From Acidithiobacillus ferruginosus (GTDB taxonomy: Bacteria > Pseudomonadota > Gammaproteobacteria > Acidithiobacillales > Acidithiobacillaceae): a DNA stretch of 25,451 bases. Below, in pieces: positions 7,419-14,502 of this stretch. Under the pieces are notes generated by a model, which saw nothing but the letters and a program-made list of their open reading frames with translations, made no database searches and was not told the DNA's origin. The position numbers were made by a program, and so were the translations under genes. Within the stretch, counting starts at the first letter, position 1. Each line of letters opens with the position of its first letter. The DNA lies in the NCBI RefSeq assembly GCF_018854495.1, contig NZ_JABBDR010000298.1, positions 1-25,451 of the forward strand, in the 5' to 3' direction.

Positions 7419-8684
7419 TCACCAGTTTAACGCCAACTCCAACACCTCAATGATCTCCGCCGTTCCCATCGTCCCGGGCAATTCGCGCCCCGCCTTTGCA
7501 AAGGCCCGCTCCAGCAGAGGGCGAGGGAGCGTCACCGTCACTTGGTTCGGCAGGGATGCTCCCGGCTGGAATGCTCCCGGCAGGGTGCCATCCTCCTGCG
7601 CCTCATCCGCCGGATATCCGACCACCACCCCATTCTCATCCACGGCGCCCCCATCCTCGATGTCCTCATCGCTATCGACGTTGTCCATATCGATTGTGGA
7701 CACATCCACTTCTTCCCCATTGGTATCAAAAGCCCTTGCAGGGTGCGAACCCATCACGGCCCCATTTTCCTGCTGCATGTCTACCTCCTGCGGTTTTCCG
7801 CTCAAACCTCGTTCGTACCGATCTTCCTCTCTATCCACCAGCACGCGGGAGAGGGTTTCCCCGGCCTGCAGGCTGGCACGGATGGCGTCCAGCACGATGC
7901 GCTTGTCCTCGTCCTTCATCCATCCTTTCATGCGACTGATATCCGTTTGCCCGATGGACTCCAGTGGCACACCTAGATACTCGGCCACCGCCTGCGCATC
8001 TTCGCTCCCCAGAGAGAGCATCTGATGTACCCATGCCTTGGATCGACCCAGCCGCTTACCCAGATCCGCCAGGCTCGGCTTGGGGTCCAGACTATCCATC
8101 AGCTGCTTTACGGCCTTCGCCGTATCCACGGGCGTCATATCCGCTCGCGCCAGGTTTTCGACCAACTGCATTTCCAGCCGGTCAGCGTCTGTGTCGGGCT
8201 CCAGGATCACGGCTGGAATCCGGGATAGGTCATAGCCCTTGCGACGACATGGCTGGCCGCTGTCTCGGGCCGCCATCGATGCCCTCCAGCGCCGCTCGCC
8301 CGCTATGATCCGATACCTTCCCGACGCGACATGACGTACTGCAATGGGCTGCAATACCCCATGCTGCAAGATGCTTTCCTTCAGCAATTCCAGATCATTG
8401 TCGATGGCATCCTGCGCCCCGGATGCCACAAACGTCTTGCGCGGCTGTTCCGGGTCCGGCTCGATCTCCGACAACTCCAGAAAGAGCGCCGAAGCGGCTC
8501 CGCCGTAGACCGTCCCACCCGCGACGGTATTCTGTTCATCCGCCGGGGCCGCTTCCTGCCCCGAATTTCGTCTACCCGGTAGACGATTGGCTTTGGCATC
8601 GGTCTCGCCGGAATCTCCCGCCATCTCGGCCAGCGTGCGCTTCATCTCATCAAAGAGATTCTCTGAAAGATCTACCTTGGCCAT
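7419..8684 (-). CDS. parB: ParB/KorB-like partition and regulatory protein
   Basis: A 421-residue DNA-binding protein. The ParB N-terminal (CTPase/Srx-like) domain spans about residues 70-190, with IEPDPEQPRK and the GERRWRAS box (about 127-134). An HTH domain follows (SLADLGKRLGRSKAWVHQMLSL, about 200-222), then an acidic linker and a C-terminal domain ending VLELALNW. It starts one base after the parA stop with AAGGAGGG upstream. The family loads onto a palindromic centromere and spreads; KorB of IncP plasmids is also a global repressor. Oddities: residues 33-39 are encoded by a 19-bp palindrome found elsewhere in the element, and two short repeats are inserted in the linker, adding SHPARA and LPGAF-QPGAS. 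KorB-like function is inferred. Confidence 0.9.
   Translation of the reverse strand: MAKVDLSENLFDEMKRTLAEMAGDSGETDAKANRLPGRRNSGQEAAPADEQNTVAGGTVYGGAASALFLELSEIEPDPEQPRKTFVASGAQDAIDNDLELLKESILQHGVLQPIAVRHVASGRYRIIAGERRWRASMAARDSGQPCRRKGYDLSRIPAVILEPDTDADRLEMQLVENLARADMTPVDTAKAVKQLMDSLDPKPSLADLGKRLGRSKAWVHQMLSLGSEDAQAVAEYLGVPLESIGQTDISRMKGWMKDEDKRIVLDAIRASLQAGETLSRVLVDREEDRYERGLSGKPQEVDMQQENGAVMGSHPARAFDTNGEEVDVSTIDMDNVDSDEDIEDGGAVDENGVVVGYPADEAQEDGTLPGAFQPGASLPNQVTVTLPRPLLERAFAKAGRELPGTMGTAEIIEVLELALNW
7553..7582 (-). repeat. 15-bp tandem repeat, two units, in parB
   Basis: Plus-strand units GGGATGCTCCCGGCT (7553-7567) and GGAATGCTCCCGGCA (7568-7582) differ at two positions. On the coding strand they give PGAFQ-PGASL-type pentapeptides in the linker before the C-terminal domain. 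The frame is kept. Confidence 0.85.
7731..7752 (-). repeat. Single degenerate LHPAKG-type repeat unit in parB
   Basis: The coding strand reads GGTTCGCACCCTGCAAGGGC, close to the 18-bp unit of trbI and traG and in the same reading frame (G-S-H-P-A-R-A against G-L-H-P-A-K-G). Confidence 0.6.
8568..8586. promoter_or_regulatory. 19-bp odd palindrome inside parB
   Basis: A perfect copy of TCGTCTACC-C-GGTAGACGA lying within codons 33-39 of parB, where it encodes NRLPGRR. It is the same element found upstream of or near several minus-strand promoters of the mobile element. A site inside the gene of its probable binder would suit autoregulation; binding itself is inferred. Confidence 0.8.
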
Positions 8685-8685
8685 C

Positions 8686-9456
8686 TTATCCCTCCTTCAC
8701 TGTTTCTTCTGTTGGCACCCGGTCCGTTTCCAAAATCATCTTGCAGGCCATGGCCCATTTCGCCGCCGCCGCGTCTTTCGGGTCCAGCTTCCAGACGGGC
8801 ATCCCCTGTTTCATGGCGTTGGAAACAATCTGCCGATTCGTCAGATGAACCGGAAGCACATGCTGACCAAAACCCGACTCGGTGATCGCATCCACAACCA
8901 TCTGCTGATTCGTGGAGTTCAAAACCCGCTTGTTGATGACCAGGGACAATCCCAGATCGACTTGCGAGGCGATCTCCCGCCATACCTTGAGCAGCGAAGT
9001 AAGCCCCTGCAACGCCAACAGGTCGGGCTCCACGGGCGCCACCAACAACCCGCCCAGATAGAGCGGGGCCAGCTGCTGCACGCCGGCGGCTGGTGGGGTG
9101 TCGATGACCACCACATCAAAATCGATGTTCAGCAAACGGCTCATCGCCTCCTGTCCGGCCTTCAACCCCTGCTTTTCCACCAGATGTACATGCTGGTGGC
9201 CTGGCAGGATTTTGAGATCCCCAAACCGGGTATCCTGGAACTCCAGACTGGTGTCCCCGTCCCACAGTTCCAATACCGATTTGCCACGGCCATTCGGCTC
9301 CCCCGTAGTGATAAAAGTGGCGTTGCGTTGGCCGTCCATGTCCACGAGCAATGTCTTTTTCTTCGCCGCCATGCTGGCGTAAGCCGCAATGTGAACGGCA
9401 AGAGCAGTCTTTCCTACCCCGCCCTTCTGATTGGTCACGGTAATGATCTGTGGCAT
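8686..9456 (-). CDS. parA: ParA-family partition ATPase
   Basis: A 256-residue Walker-type ATPase without an N-terminal HTH. The deviant Walker A motif is KGGVGKTAL (residues 11-19), followed by LLVDMDGQRNAT (A' motif) and VVVIDTPPAAG (Walker B). It powers segregation of the element DNA together with ParB, and the two genes are one base apart. The start is preceded by AGAGGT. The 138-aa gene ends two bases upstream, so these three form one operon transcribed from the promoter near 9906-9948. Proteins of this size without an HTH fall in the ParA Ib / IncC-short class. Confidence 0.93.
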   Translation of the reverse strand: MPQIITVTNQKGGVGKTALAVHIAAYASMAAKKKTLLVDMDGQRNATFITTGEPNGRGKSVLELWDGDTSLEFQDTRFGDLKILPGHQHVHLVEKQGLKAGQEAMSRLLNIDFDVVVIDTPPAAGVQQLAPLYLGGLLVAPVEPDLLALQGLTSLLKVWREIASQVDLGLSLVINKRVLNSTNQQMVVDAITESGFGQHVLPVHLTNRQIVSNAMKQGMPVWKLDPKDAAAAKWAMACKMILETDRVPTEETVKEG

Positions 9457-9458
9457 CT

Positions 9459-9875
9459 CTACCTCTCTTCTCGCGCTTTGCTAGCGCGAAACTTCGTTTT
9501 CCGCCGCTCCTGCTCATGCAGTGGCGGGTACAGAACCCAGGAATACCAATACAACATCGTATAGAGCACATCGGGCAGGCCAACTCCGTTCCGGCGGCTG
9601 ACCTCTACCAGGTTGTCCGCCAGACCGCAGGGAATCCGCACGTTCACTTCCACCCATTCCGGGTCGGCCAAGGCCGGGCGGTGCCCATCCCGCCATCGAA
9701 GTCCTTTCTCCCACGCTTTTTCGGCCAGAAACCGGGAAGCGCAGTCCTCATGGACGGCCCGCAGCGTCATCCCCTGAACGAAGGCCAGAGCCTGGATGTA
9801 CAGGTGCATCTTTAGCGGGATAACCGTCGATTCCCCCGCATAGGACATACCGTTAAAGAGAGATGGTGTCAGCAT
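9459..9875 (-). CDS. Unrecognised 138-aa protein, first gene of the par operon
   Basis: No known family recognised. The C-terminal half reads WVEVNVRIPCGLADNLVEVS, then VGLPDVLYTMLYWYSWVLYP. This is a strand followed by two helices, loosely like a ribbon-helix-helix DNA-binding unit. The tail is strongly basic (QERRKTKFRASKAREER). The N-terminal half has a helix around LKMHLYIQALAFVQG. Start at 9875 is chosen as the first ATG, after GGGAAAAG. It lies directly downstream of a palindrome and a conserved TATACC element and two bases before parA, so a role as a third partition or regulatory component is plausible. Confidence 0.75.
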   Translation of the reverse strand: MLTPSLFNGMSYAGESTVIPLKMHLYIQALAFVQGMTLRAVHEDCASRFLAEKAWEKGLRWRDGHRPALADPEWVEVNVRIPCGLADNLVEVSRRNGVGLPDVLYTMLYWYSWVLYPPLHEQERRKTKFRASKAREER

Positions 9876-9905
9876 GCTTTTCCCGGCTTGACCCTTTCAC
9901 GAATG

Positions 9906-9948
9906 GGTATAGATCAGCGCCGGGCCAGATCGTCTACCGGGTAGACGA
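9906..9948 (-). promoter_or_regulatory. Promoter with overlapping 19-bp palindrome for the par operon
   Basis: Reading leftward, a perfect palindrome TCGTCTACC-S-GGTAGACGA (9930-9948) covers the -35 zone (TAGACG) and is followed by GATCTATACC, a likely -10 element at 9906-9911, 31 bases before the ATG at 9875. The layout is that of a repressor site over a promoter. The rest of the gap between traF and this gene (9876-9968) shows nothing else. Confidence 0.6.
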
Positions 9949-9968
9949 TTTACGAGGACGACCCTGGG

Positions 9969-10559
9969 TCAGTCTCCCTTCCGAAGCCAGAACTGACTTC
10001 CGGGAATCGTCCACCAGGGAACTGCCCGTTGCAGGATGTGGGATTCAGGGACTGGACCATAATAGCTGGAATCGAAGGCATAGTTCCCTGGAGCGTAGAG
10101 CCAGACCTGCCCATGCTTCAGGTGATAGGTGCCGAAAGAGTAATGGACAATCCGGTGATGGTGGCCGGGCGTCCAGCGATCAACCCGGGAGTTCGGCAGA
10201 GTGTGCCCCTCCACCCGGACCCCGGATCTAGCCAGCGTCACCGTCTGCCCGGGAACGGCGGCGATCTCTTTGATCCACGGCTGTCCAGGAGGAAACCAAT
10301 GGTATTTTAGGCCCTCCGCGACGGCGGCGTGATGAGCGGGGCCAGGAATCTCGACCTCGACGAGTTCTCCGTTGTGCAATGGATAAGGAGAACTGCGCAG
10401 CTGGTAGAGGCCCACCGGCTCGCAGGTCGAGTCGTTGAAGACCAGATGCTGGTACTGCATCCAAAGACCAACACCCGCGACCAGGGTGATCAGCCCGGTC
10501 CAGATCCAGAACATCCACCAGAATCCGCATTTAGCGATGGTGATGAGGCGTGCGTTCAA
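9969..10559 (-). CDS. traF: TraF-like S26 peptidase with cysteine at the nucleophile position
   Basis: A 196-residue protein with one N-terminal membrane segment (about residues 12-33) and a periplasmic S26C peptidase domain. TraF proteins mature the conjugative pilin (cyclisation in IncP plasmids). The family motif NxTxSxPxGLY is present as NDSTCEPVGLY, so Cys46 stands where the catalytic serine is expected. The general-base lysine is present in WIKEIAAVPGQTV (Lys97), and the C-terminal box GQVWLYAPGNYAFDSSYYGPV is typical. I chose the TTG at 10559 because GGAGGG lies 8 bases upstream; the frame is also open to a TTG at 10604. TumE starts divergently 71 bases away. Confidence 0.85.
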   Translation of the reverse strand: MNARLITIAKCGFWWMFWIWTGLITLVAGVGLWMQYQHLVFNDSTCEPVGLYQLRSSPYPLHNGELVEVEIPGPAHHAAVAEGLKYHWFPPGQPWIKEIAAVPGQTVTLARSGVRVEGHTLPNSRVDRWTPGHHHRIVHYSFGTYHLKHGQVWLYAPGNYAFDSSYYGPVPESHILQRAVPWWTIPGSQFWLRKGD

Positions 10560-10629
10560 CCCAATGTCCCTCCGGAAGATTTGCGTTGGTGTATTTGCCA
10601 ACAACCAGGCAGGCGACTATGCTTCGTCC

Positions 10630-10926
10630 ATGAAGGCGGAAAAACTGTTTCAACGGCGGGTAATCCTCTCGGAGACGGCTTTTGCGGAGATCGTGGTTTG
10701 GCGTGTTCCTGCACCGATATCCGGCAGCATGCACTCGTACAAATACCGGCTTGCCTACGTGGTTCGTGGGGAATGTGTGCTGCGATACGACAATGAGGCC
10801 GGAAAAGGCGATCATCGCCATATAAATGATCGGGAGGAGACGTATCGCTTCTCCAGCCCCCGTCAACTGATGACCGACTTCTTTGAAGAGATAAGGAGGT
10901 GGAGTGATGAGCACGCTGACGATTGA
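10630..10926 (+). CDS. tumE: TumE-family toxin (DUF6516-like)
   Basis: A 98-residue protein beginning MKAEKLFQRRVILSETAFAE, with WRVPAPISGSMHSYKYRLAYV and the strongly conserved YDNEAGKGDHRH and EETYRF motifs of the TumE toxin family. The open frame extends upstream into traF, but family members start at this MKAE, so 10630 is preferred although no good ribosome-binding site is seen. The antitoxin-type gene downstream overlaps it by 20 bases. The molecular target of TumE toxins is not something I can state. The cassette is on the opposite strand to the flanking conjugation genes, which suggests independent acquisition. Confidence 0.82.
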   Translation: MKAEKLFQRRVILSETAFAEIVVWRVPAPISGSMHSYKYRLAYVVRGECVLRYDNEAGKGDHRHINDREETYRFSSPRQLMTDFFEEIRRWSDEHADD

Positions 10927-11248
10927 TATCCGATCCCTGCGGGACACCCTGGACGATGCCGTGCAGGTGATGGAAAGGTTGGAATATTCACAGCCGCATA
11001 TCAGCTTTGAATCGCCGGAACTCCTATGGAAAATCCTGACTGGCAAGCGATGGGAGATTCTGAGGGTCATGACGGCTGCGGGCCCCTTGGCGCTACGCGA
11101 GATCGCTCGGCGGGTCGGGCGCGACGTAAAGTCCGTGCATCTGGATGTCCATGCGTTGCTGGACGCAGGACTCATCGAACGGCAGGACAATGGCTTTGTG
11201 TTTCCATACGACGCCGTGCATGTGAATTTTCTGCTCAAGGCAGGTTGA
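10907..11248 (+). CDS. tumA: TumA-like HTH antitoxin
   Basis: A 113-residue protein with a winged helix-turn-helix in its middle (about residues 50-105): WEILRVMTAAGPLALREIARRVGRD followed by VKSVHLDVHALLDAGLIER. This matches the HTH antitoxins paired with TumE toxins. ATG 10907 lies 6 bases after AAGGAGGT, while the GTG at 10904 is too close. It presumably binds TumE and represses the pair. It ends 7 bases before the end of a convergent small gene. Confidence 0.82.
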   Translation: MSTLTIDIRSLRDTLDDAVQVMERLEYSQPHISFESPELLWKILTGKRWEILRVMTAAGPLALREIARRVGRDVKSVHLDVHALLDAGLIERQDNGFVFPYDAVHVNFLLKAG

Positions 11249-11255
11249 GTTATAT

Positions 11256-11468
11256 TCATCGGCTTTTTCCGCCATGCGCTTTGGCGCGCCGGTCCAGAAA
11301 GAAACGCGCAGGCGCCGTGAATAGCCGAAAGGGGAAGAAGAATAGCCACTCGAACTGGGTGGCACCCCATAGCAAGGCTTTAGCGGCCTTGTACGGCACG
11401 GGCCGCTCGAAGAAGGCGATTAACCTCTGGTCAAGCCGAGCGATGACTTGTCGAAGAGGATTGCTCAC
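11256..11468 (-). CDS. Small amphipathic hypothetical protein, GTG start
   Basis: Unrecognised protein of 70 residues. The GTG at 11468 has AAGGAG seven bases upstream, which supports it although it overlaps the preceding gene by 38 bases in another frame. The sequence is rich in Arg, Phe and Leu (FEWLFFFPFRLFTAPARFF), which suggests membrane association. It closes the traB-109 aa-70 aa group on the minus strand. Confidence 0.65.
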   Translation of the reverse strand: MSNPLRQVIARLDQRLIAFFERPVPYKAAKALLWGATQFEWLFFFPFRLFTAPARFFLDRRAKAHGGKSR

Positions 11469-11760
11469 GCACCCGCTCCTTCAGGACAGTGATCGCCTCT
11501 TCCAGCGAGTCTTCCAGGATGCCTATGCGCTGTTCAGCCGGAATCCGCGAATAATCCGCAGAGAGCACCTTTTCCCATTTGGCAATCCGCTGTTGCGCGG
11601 TGAGGGGACGGGACAGGTGCGTCTTGAGCAGATCCTTGAGTCGTTCACGACGCTTGTCATCCAGGGAATCCAGAACGGACTTCCAGGCACGCAATGGATC
11701 GCAGGGATCAAAAGCCACGGCTTTCATCTGATCGGACTTCTTCATCTGTTCCCCCGTCAT
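11431..11760 (-). CDS. Charged helical hypothetical protein
   Basis: Unrecognised protein of 109 residues, highly charged and predicted helical by eye (LDDKRRERLKDLLKTHL, then ILEDSLEEAITVLKERVREQ), so possibly a coiled coil. Its ATG overlaps the traB stop as ATGA, which argues for translational coupling. An ATG five codons later with GGGGGA upstream is an alternative start. By position it resembles the small genes that follow traB in Ti-type traF-traB-traH operons, but I see no clear TraH similarity. Confidence 0.7.
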   Translation of the reverse strand: MTGEQMKKSDQMKAVAFDPCDPLRAWKSVLDSLDDKRRERLKDLLKTHLSRPLTAQQRIAKWEKVLSADYSRIPAEQRIGILEDSLEEAITVLKERVREQSSSTSHRSA

Positions 11761-13115
11761 CGATTCACCGCAAACAACACCGGCACCCCAAAAAACGCAG
11801 CCCAGGCTTTTGCCGATGCCCTCTGGATGGCCGGGATGTCGGTCCCCCGCGCCCACCAGTCATTGGCCGGAGCCAGCAGGACTTGTATCCCATGCGGGTA
11901 TAGATCGAGGGCGGGCCACATCAGCAATTGCTCATAGCAGATGAGATAGCCGGCCTTTTTGCCGTCAATCTCCGTGGTTTCCGGTTTTCGGGAAAACGGG
12001 GCCATCCGGAAACTGCCCTGGGGGCGCCACGGGTGCCACATAGAGAAAGGCACAGGGATATGATCCGGGAGTACCGTCTGGCGGCCATCCTGGATCTTCA
12101 CCAGGGCATCCAGATAACCCTTCGCAGGGCGCAAGGTCCGCCCGTGGGGTACGTCGGCCCCGAGCAGCACGATTTGTTCTGGATGTCGCGCCGTCCAGCA
12201 GATGACCGGACGCCAAATGGCCCGTGTGCCCGGCAGCCATGGCCCTGCCACGGTTTCGGGGAGTAACACCACCTTGTCGCCAGAGCGCAGATCCGCCAAG
12301 ACCTTCGGAGCCAGTTCCATGGACGCATCGATATAGGAAAGATTGGAACGCAGACGGCCCAGGTGGGTATTGATGCCCACCCAGCCAGCAGGCGCTGTGG
12401 GCAGCGGGCGACCCATCATGTCATCCAGTGCTGGCACCCGCTCGGCCAGGTCAGGGAAGGCAAAACCCAGAAGCCAGACATTGAAGACGACGATTCCGGC
12501 CATCAGTAAACGCACTGGGATATCCTGATTTTTCTGCTCCCAGCAGCCCAGGGCGAAGATCCCGAGAATGGTCAGCAGGATGCCGGTCGGGCCTGCGGCG
12601 ACGGCGCCGAGCCAGGGGGAAGTCCAGCCGATGATTCCCAGGGGTGGCAGAATCGTCGAGACAGCAGAGGTAATGATAGTGGCCGTGACCGCGCCAAAAC
12701 CGCCGCCTGCAAGGCTGCCACCTGCAAGGCCGCCGCCACGGAAATACAGAGCAATGTACGGGTACGCCAGATAAGGCAGGGCAAAAGCCAGTGATGACAG
12801 CGACCAGAACCCAATACCGAGAAATAGCCCGGAGTGTAGGAAGAATACCGACGTGCCTTTGATGAGGCCGTAGGTTGTCGCCAGATGGTAACCGAACATC
12901 AGGGCAAATGGCGCCAACCAGTGCCGCTTGTTCAAAACTGGCAGAAGCAGCAAGGCCAGTGGCGCAAGCCAGATGGCGTGAGGCCAGGCGAGCCAGCCGA
13001 CAGCAGCGCCGAAAATTGCCGCCAAAGCCAGCACACATGCACGACTGCCGCCTGCGAGGCGGCCACAGGAATCGTCTACCGGGTAGACGGAAACGTTTAC
13101 GTATTTGCTCTGCAT
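11757..13115 (-). CDS. traB: TraB-like conjugal transfer protein (nitrilase/Lnt-like)
   Basis: About 452 residues. The N-terminal half has several hydrophobic segments (for example VLALAAIFGAAVGWLAW and LAPLALLLLPVL). The C-terminal half is a carbon-nitrogen hydrolase-like domain with VVLLPETVAGP (Glu), GYLICYEQLL (Cys) and VLLAPANDWW, as in Lnt and TraB of Agrobacterium Ti plasmids. The expected catalytic Lys is not obvious around GSFRMAPF. The ATG at 13115 is one possible start; it has no ribosome-binding site and would be nearly leaderless from the TATACC at 13121. A GTG at about codon 27 is the alternative, placing the palindrome in the leader. Hairpin repeats add GGGLAGGSLAGGG and a LRPAKG unit. 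Confidence 0.82.
   Translation of the reverse strand: MQSKYVNVSVYPVDDSCGRLAGGSRACVLALAAIFGAAVGWLAWPHAIWLAPLALLLLPVLNKRHWLAPFALMFGYHLATTYGLIKGTSVFFLHSGLFLGIGFWSLSSLAFALPYLAYPYIALYFRGGGLAGGSLAGGGFGAVTATIITSAVSTILPPLGIIGWTSPWLGAVAAGPTGILLTILGIFALGCWEQKNQDIPVRLLMAGIVVFNVWLLGFAFPDLAERVPALDDMMGRPLPTAPAGWVGINTHLGRLRSNLSYIDASMELAPKVLADLRSGDKVVLLPETVAGPWLPGTRAIWRPVICWTARHPEQIVLLGADVPHGRTLRPAKGYLDALVKIQDGRQTVLPDHIPVPFSMWHPWRPQGSFRMAPFSRKPETTEIDGKKAGYLICYEQLLMWPALDLYPHGIQVLLAPANDWWARGTDIPAIQRASAKAWAAFFGVPVLFAVNR
12118..12135 (-). repeat. Single LHPAKG-type repeat unit in traB
   Basis: The coding strand reads CTTGCGCCCTGCGAAGGG, one mismatch from CTTGCACCCTGCGAAGGG in traG, in the same reading frame (L-R-P-A-K-G). 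It may be a diverged insertion. Confidence 0.65.
12703..12732 (-). repeat. 15-bp tandem repeat, two units, in traB
   Basis: Plus-strand units CCGCCTGCAAGGCTG (12703-12717) and CCACCTGCAAGGCCG (12718-12732) contain the inverted repeat GCCT-GCA-AGGC. On the coding strand they give GSLAG pentapeptides in a loop between membrane segments. Confidence 0.88.
13047..13063. repeat. Perfect hairpin GCCGCCT-GCG-AGGCGGC at the start of traB
   Basis: Seven-base arms around a GCG loop, beginning nine bases from the 19-bp palindrome at 13072. It shares the xLAGGS coding pattern and loop type with the traB 15-bp repeats. It could also form in the mRNA near the traB start. Confidence 0.7.
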
Positions 13116-13126
13116 GAGCAGGTATA
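13072..13126 (-). promoter_or_regulatory. traB promoter region with 19-bp palindrome
   Basis: A probable -10 element, GATCTATACC (TATACC at 13121-13126 on the minus strand), is followed 30 bases downstream by a near-perfect palindrome at 13072-13090 (one end mismatch). The same order, -10 then palindrome, is seen at topB. The space from 13127 to 13241 holds nothing else that I can identify beyond a weak AT-rich hicA promoter area near 13207-13219. Confidence 0.55.
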
Positions 13127-13241
13127 GATCAGGGGCGGGGCAGGATTTCTCCGGATATGGTGCTACTGATGGACGCCAAGTGGCGGAAAGCGTAGGGAAC
13201 AGAGACTTGCAACTATATCTTTTGTGATACATCATGAGCGC

Positions 13242-13433
13242 GTGAACGGCAAGGATGTCATTAAGCGGCTGGAACAGGCGGGTTTTCAGGTCGTCCGTAT
13301 ACAGGGTAGCCACCACATCCTTGCCAGGGATGGACATCCGCGCAGTGTTCCGGTGCCAGTGCATGGGCACCACGATCTCGGGCGTGGACTGATCGCCACC
13401 ATCGAGCGGCAAAGCGGAGTCAAGCTGACATGA
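13242..13433 (+). CDS. hicA: HicA-family mRNA interferase toxin
   Basis: A 63-residue double-stranded-RNA-binding-like toxin that cleaves mRNA. The typical pattern is complete: VNGKDVIKRLEQAGFQVVR, then the catalytic-histidine motif GSHHIL, then VPVPVHGHHDLGRGLIATI. The start is GTG at 13242, matching the family N-terminus; an in-frame GTG at 13224 gives a longer form. The ATG at 13234 is out of frame. It overlaps hicB by four bases (ATGA). The cassette points away from traB. Confidence 0.9.
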   Translation: MNGKDVIKRLEQAGFQVVRIQGSHHILARDGHPRSVPVPVHGHHDLGRGLIATIERQSGVKLT

Positions 13434-13840
13434 ACATCGCCTACCCTTATACCCTGGAGCCCCAATCGGATGGCGGTTTTTTGGTGCAGTTCGTGGATGT
13501 AGAGGAAGCCTTCACCGAAGGTGATGATGAGGAGCAGGCGTCCTTCAATGCCGCTGAGGTGCTCACAGGCGTGCTGGCTGTGCGCCTGGAGCGCGGTGAG
13601 GACATTCCGATTCCTTCCCCGGCTGACGGTCGCCCAGTGGCCTATCCCGATGTCGGCGTGCAGGCAGCGGTGCTGATAGACTTCGCCCGCCACGGCCGCC
13701 CGCTGTCAGAACTGGCCCGCGCCATGGGCACGAGTTGGCCAGCTGCACAGCGCCTTACCCGTCCTGGAAACCCCACCATCAAACAGCTTGAACGCGCCGC
13801 CGCCGCTTTGGGGAAGCGGCTGGTGATCAGCCTGGAGTAA
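13430..13840 (+). CDS. hicB: HicB-family antitoxin with C-terminal HTH
   Basis: A 136-residue antitoxin. The N-terminal HicB partial RNase-H-like domain is MNIAYPYTLEPQSDGGFLVQ, followed by the acidic FVDVEEAFTEGDDEEQA; the C-terminal part is an XRE-like HTH (PLSELARAMGTSWPAAQRLTRP, about residues 87-115). It neutralises HicA and is expected to repress the pair. A 19-bp palindrome copy begins one base after its stop codon. Confidence 0.92.
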   Translation: MNIAYPYTLEPQSDGGFLVQFVDVEEAFTEGDDEEQASFNAAEVLTGVLAVRLERGEDIPIPSPADGRPVAYPDVGVQAAVLIDFARHGRPLSELARAMGTSWPAAQRLTRPGNPTIKQLERAAAALGKRLVISLE

Positions 13841-13841
13841 A

Positions 13842-13860
13842 TCGTCTACCGGGCAGACGC
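13842..13860. promoter_or_regulatory. Degenerate copy of the 19-bp palindrome after hicB
   Basis: TCGTCTACC-G-GGCAGACGC differs from the perfect palindrome at two positions in the right arm. It sits directly after the hicB stop. The remaining bases to 13,986 show no gene and no clear toxin remnant for the antidote gene that follows. Confidence 0.65.
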
Positions 13861-13986
13861 TTTCGCGCAGTATCCATATCAAGATGCTCGGCTTGCCAAA
13901 TGTTTCGCAAGGTCGATGATTGTCGGCTCAGCCTCCTTTCGTTGTTCCCTTTTTTCGCGCAAAGCCCGTTCTATTGAATGGAGTGA

Positions 13987-14289
13987 ATGACCATGAGTGA
14001 AAAATTGTCTACTTTTGACCCTGCCGAAGGGCTGACATCAGACGCGGCCATCGCAGCCTTCATGGCCGATGCGTTTGAATCTGCAGACGCCGGCTACATT
14101 GCGCACGCGCTGGGCGTCGTGGCCCGCGCCAAGGGAATGGCTCAGATCGCTGGGGAAACTGGTCTTTCGCGTGAACAGTTGTACCGCTCATTCAGCGGGC
14201 GTGGCAATCCGACGCTCAAGACCACGCTAGCAGTCATGAAGGTCCTGGGGATTGAACTTACGGCAAAACCGGGCCCTCAGGGCCGATGA
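13987..14289 (+). CDS. HigA-2-like addiction-module antidote, without a visible toxin
   Basis: A 100-residue XRE-like antitoxin of the 'probable addiction module antidote' family. The N-terminal FDPAEGLTSDAAIAAFMADA and the HTH part MAQIAGETGLSREQLYRSFS, with GNPTLKTTLAVMKVLGIEL, are typical. The ATG at 13993 has GGAG at a better distance (9 bases) than 13987 (3 bases), so the protein may be two residues shorter. The partner toxin (RelE/HigB-like) normally lies directly upstream on the same strand, but there the window has hicAB and a palindrome. No toxin frame is seen on either side. Confidence 0.8.
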   Translation: MTMSEKLSTFDPAEGLTSDAAIAAFMADAFESADAGYIAHALGVVARAKGMAQIAGETGLSREQLYRSFSGRGNPTLKTTLAVMKVLGIELTAKPGPQGR

Positions 14290-14502
14290 TGGCCAACCAT
14301 ATCGGTAAAGCCACCGACTATTAGACTATGCTCGCCAGTACCGACCGTTTTCTGAGCTTGGATAGCTCCAGTGTGCCATCACCGCACGACAACCAGGACT
14401 GCTGCAACAGAGATCGAGCGAAGAGATCTTCGTGACAAGCATCGTTCCACGCATTGTGCGCTTCAGTTGTTTTAGGGTGGGCCAGGGCGGCGGGGCGCGC
14501 GA
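14290..14502. other. Gene-free stretch before the palindrome cluster
   Basis: No credible gene, terminator or repeat is seen here. It separates the antidote gene from the palindrome cluster starting at 14,503. Confidence 0.5.
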
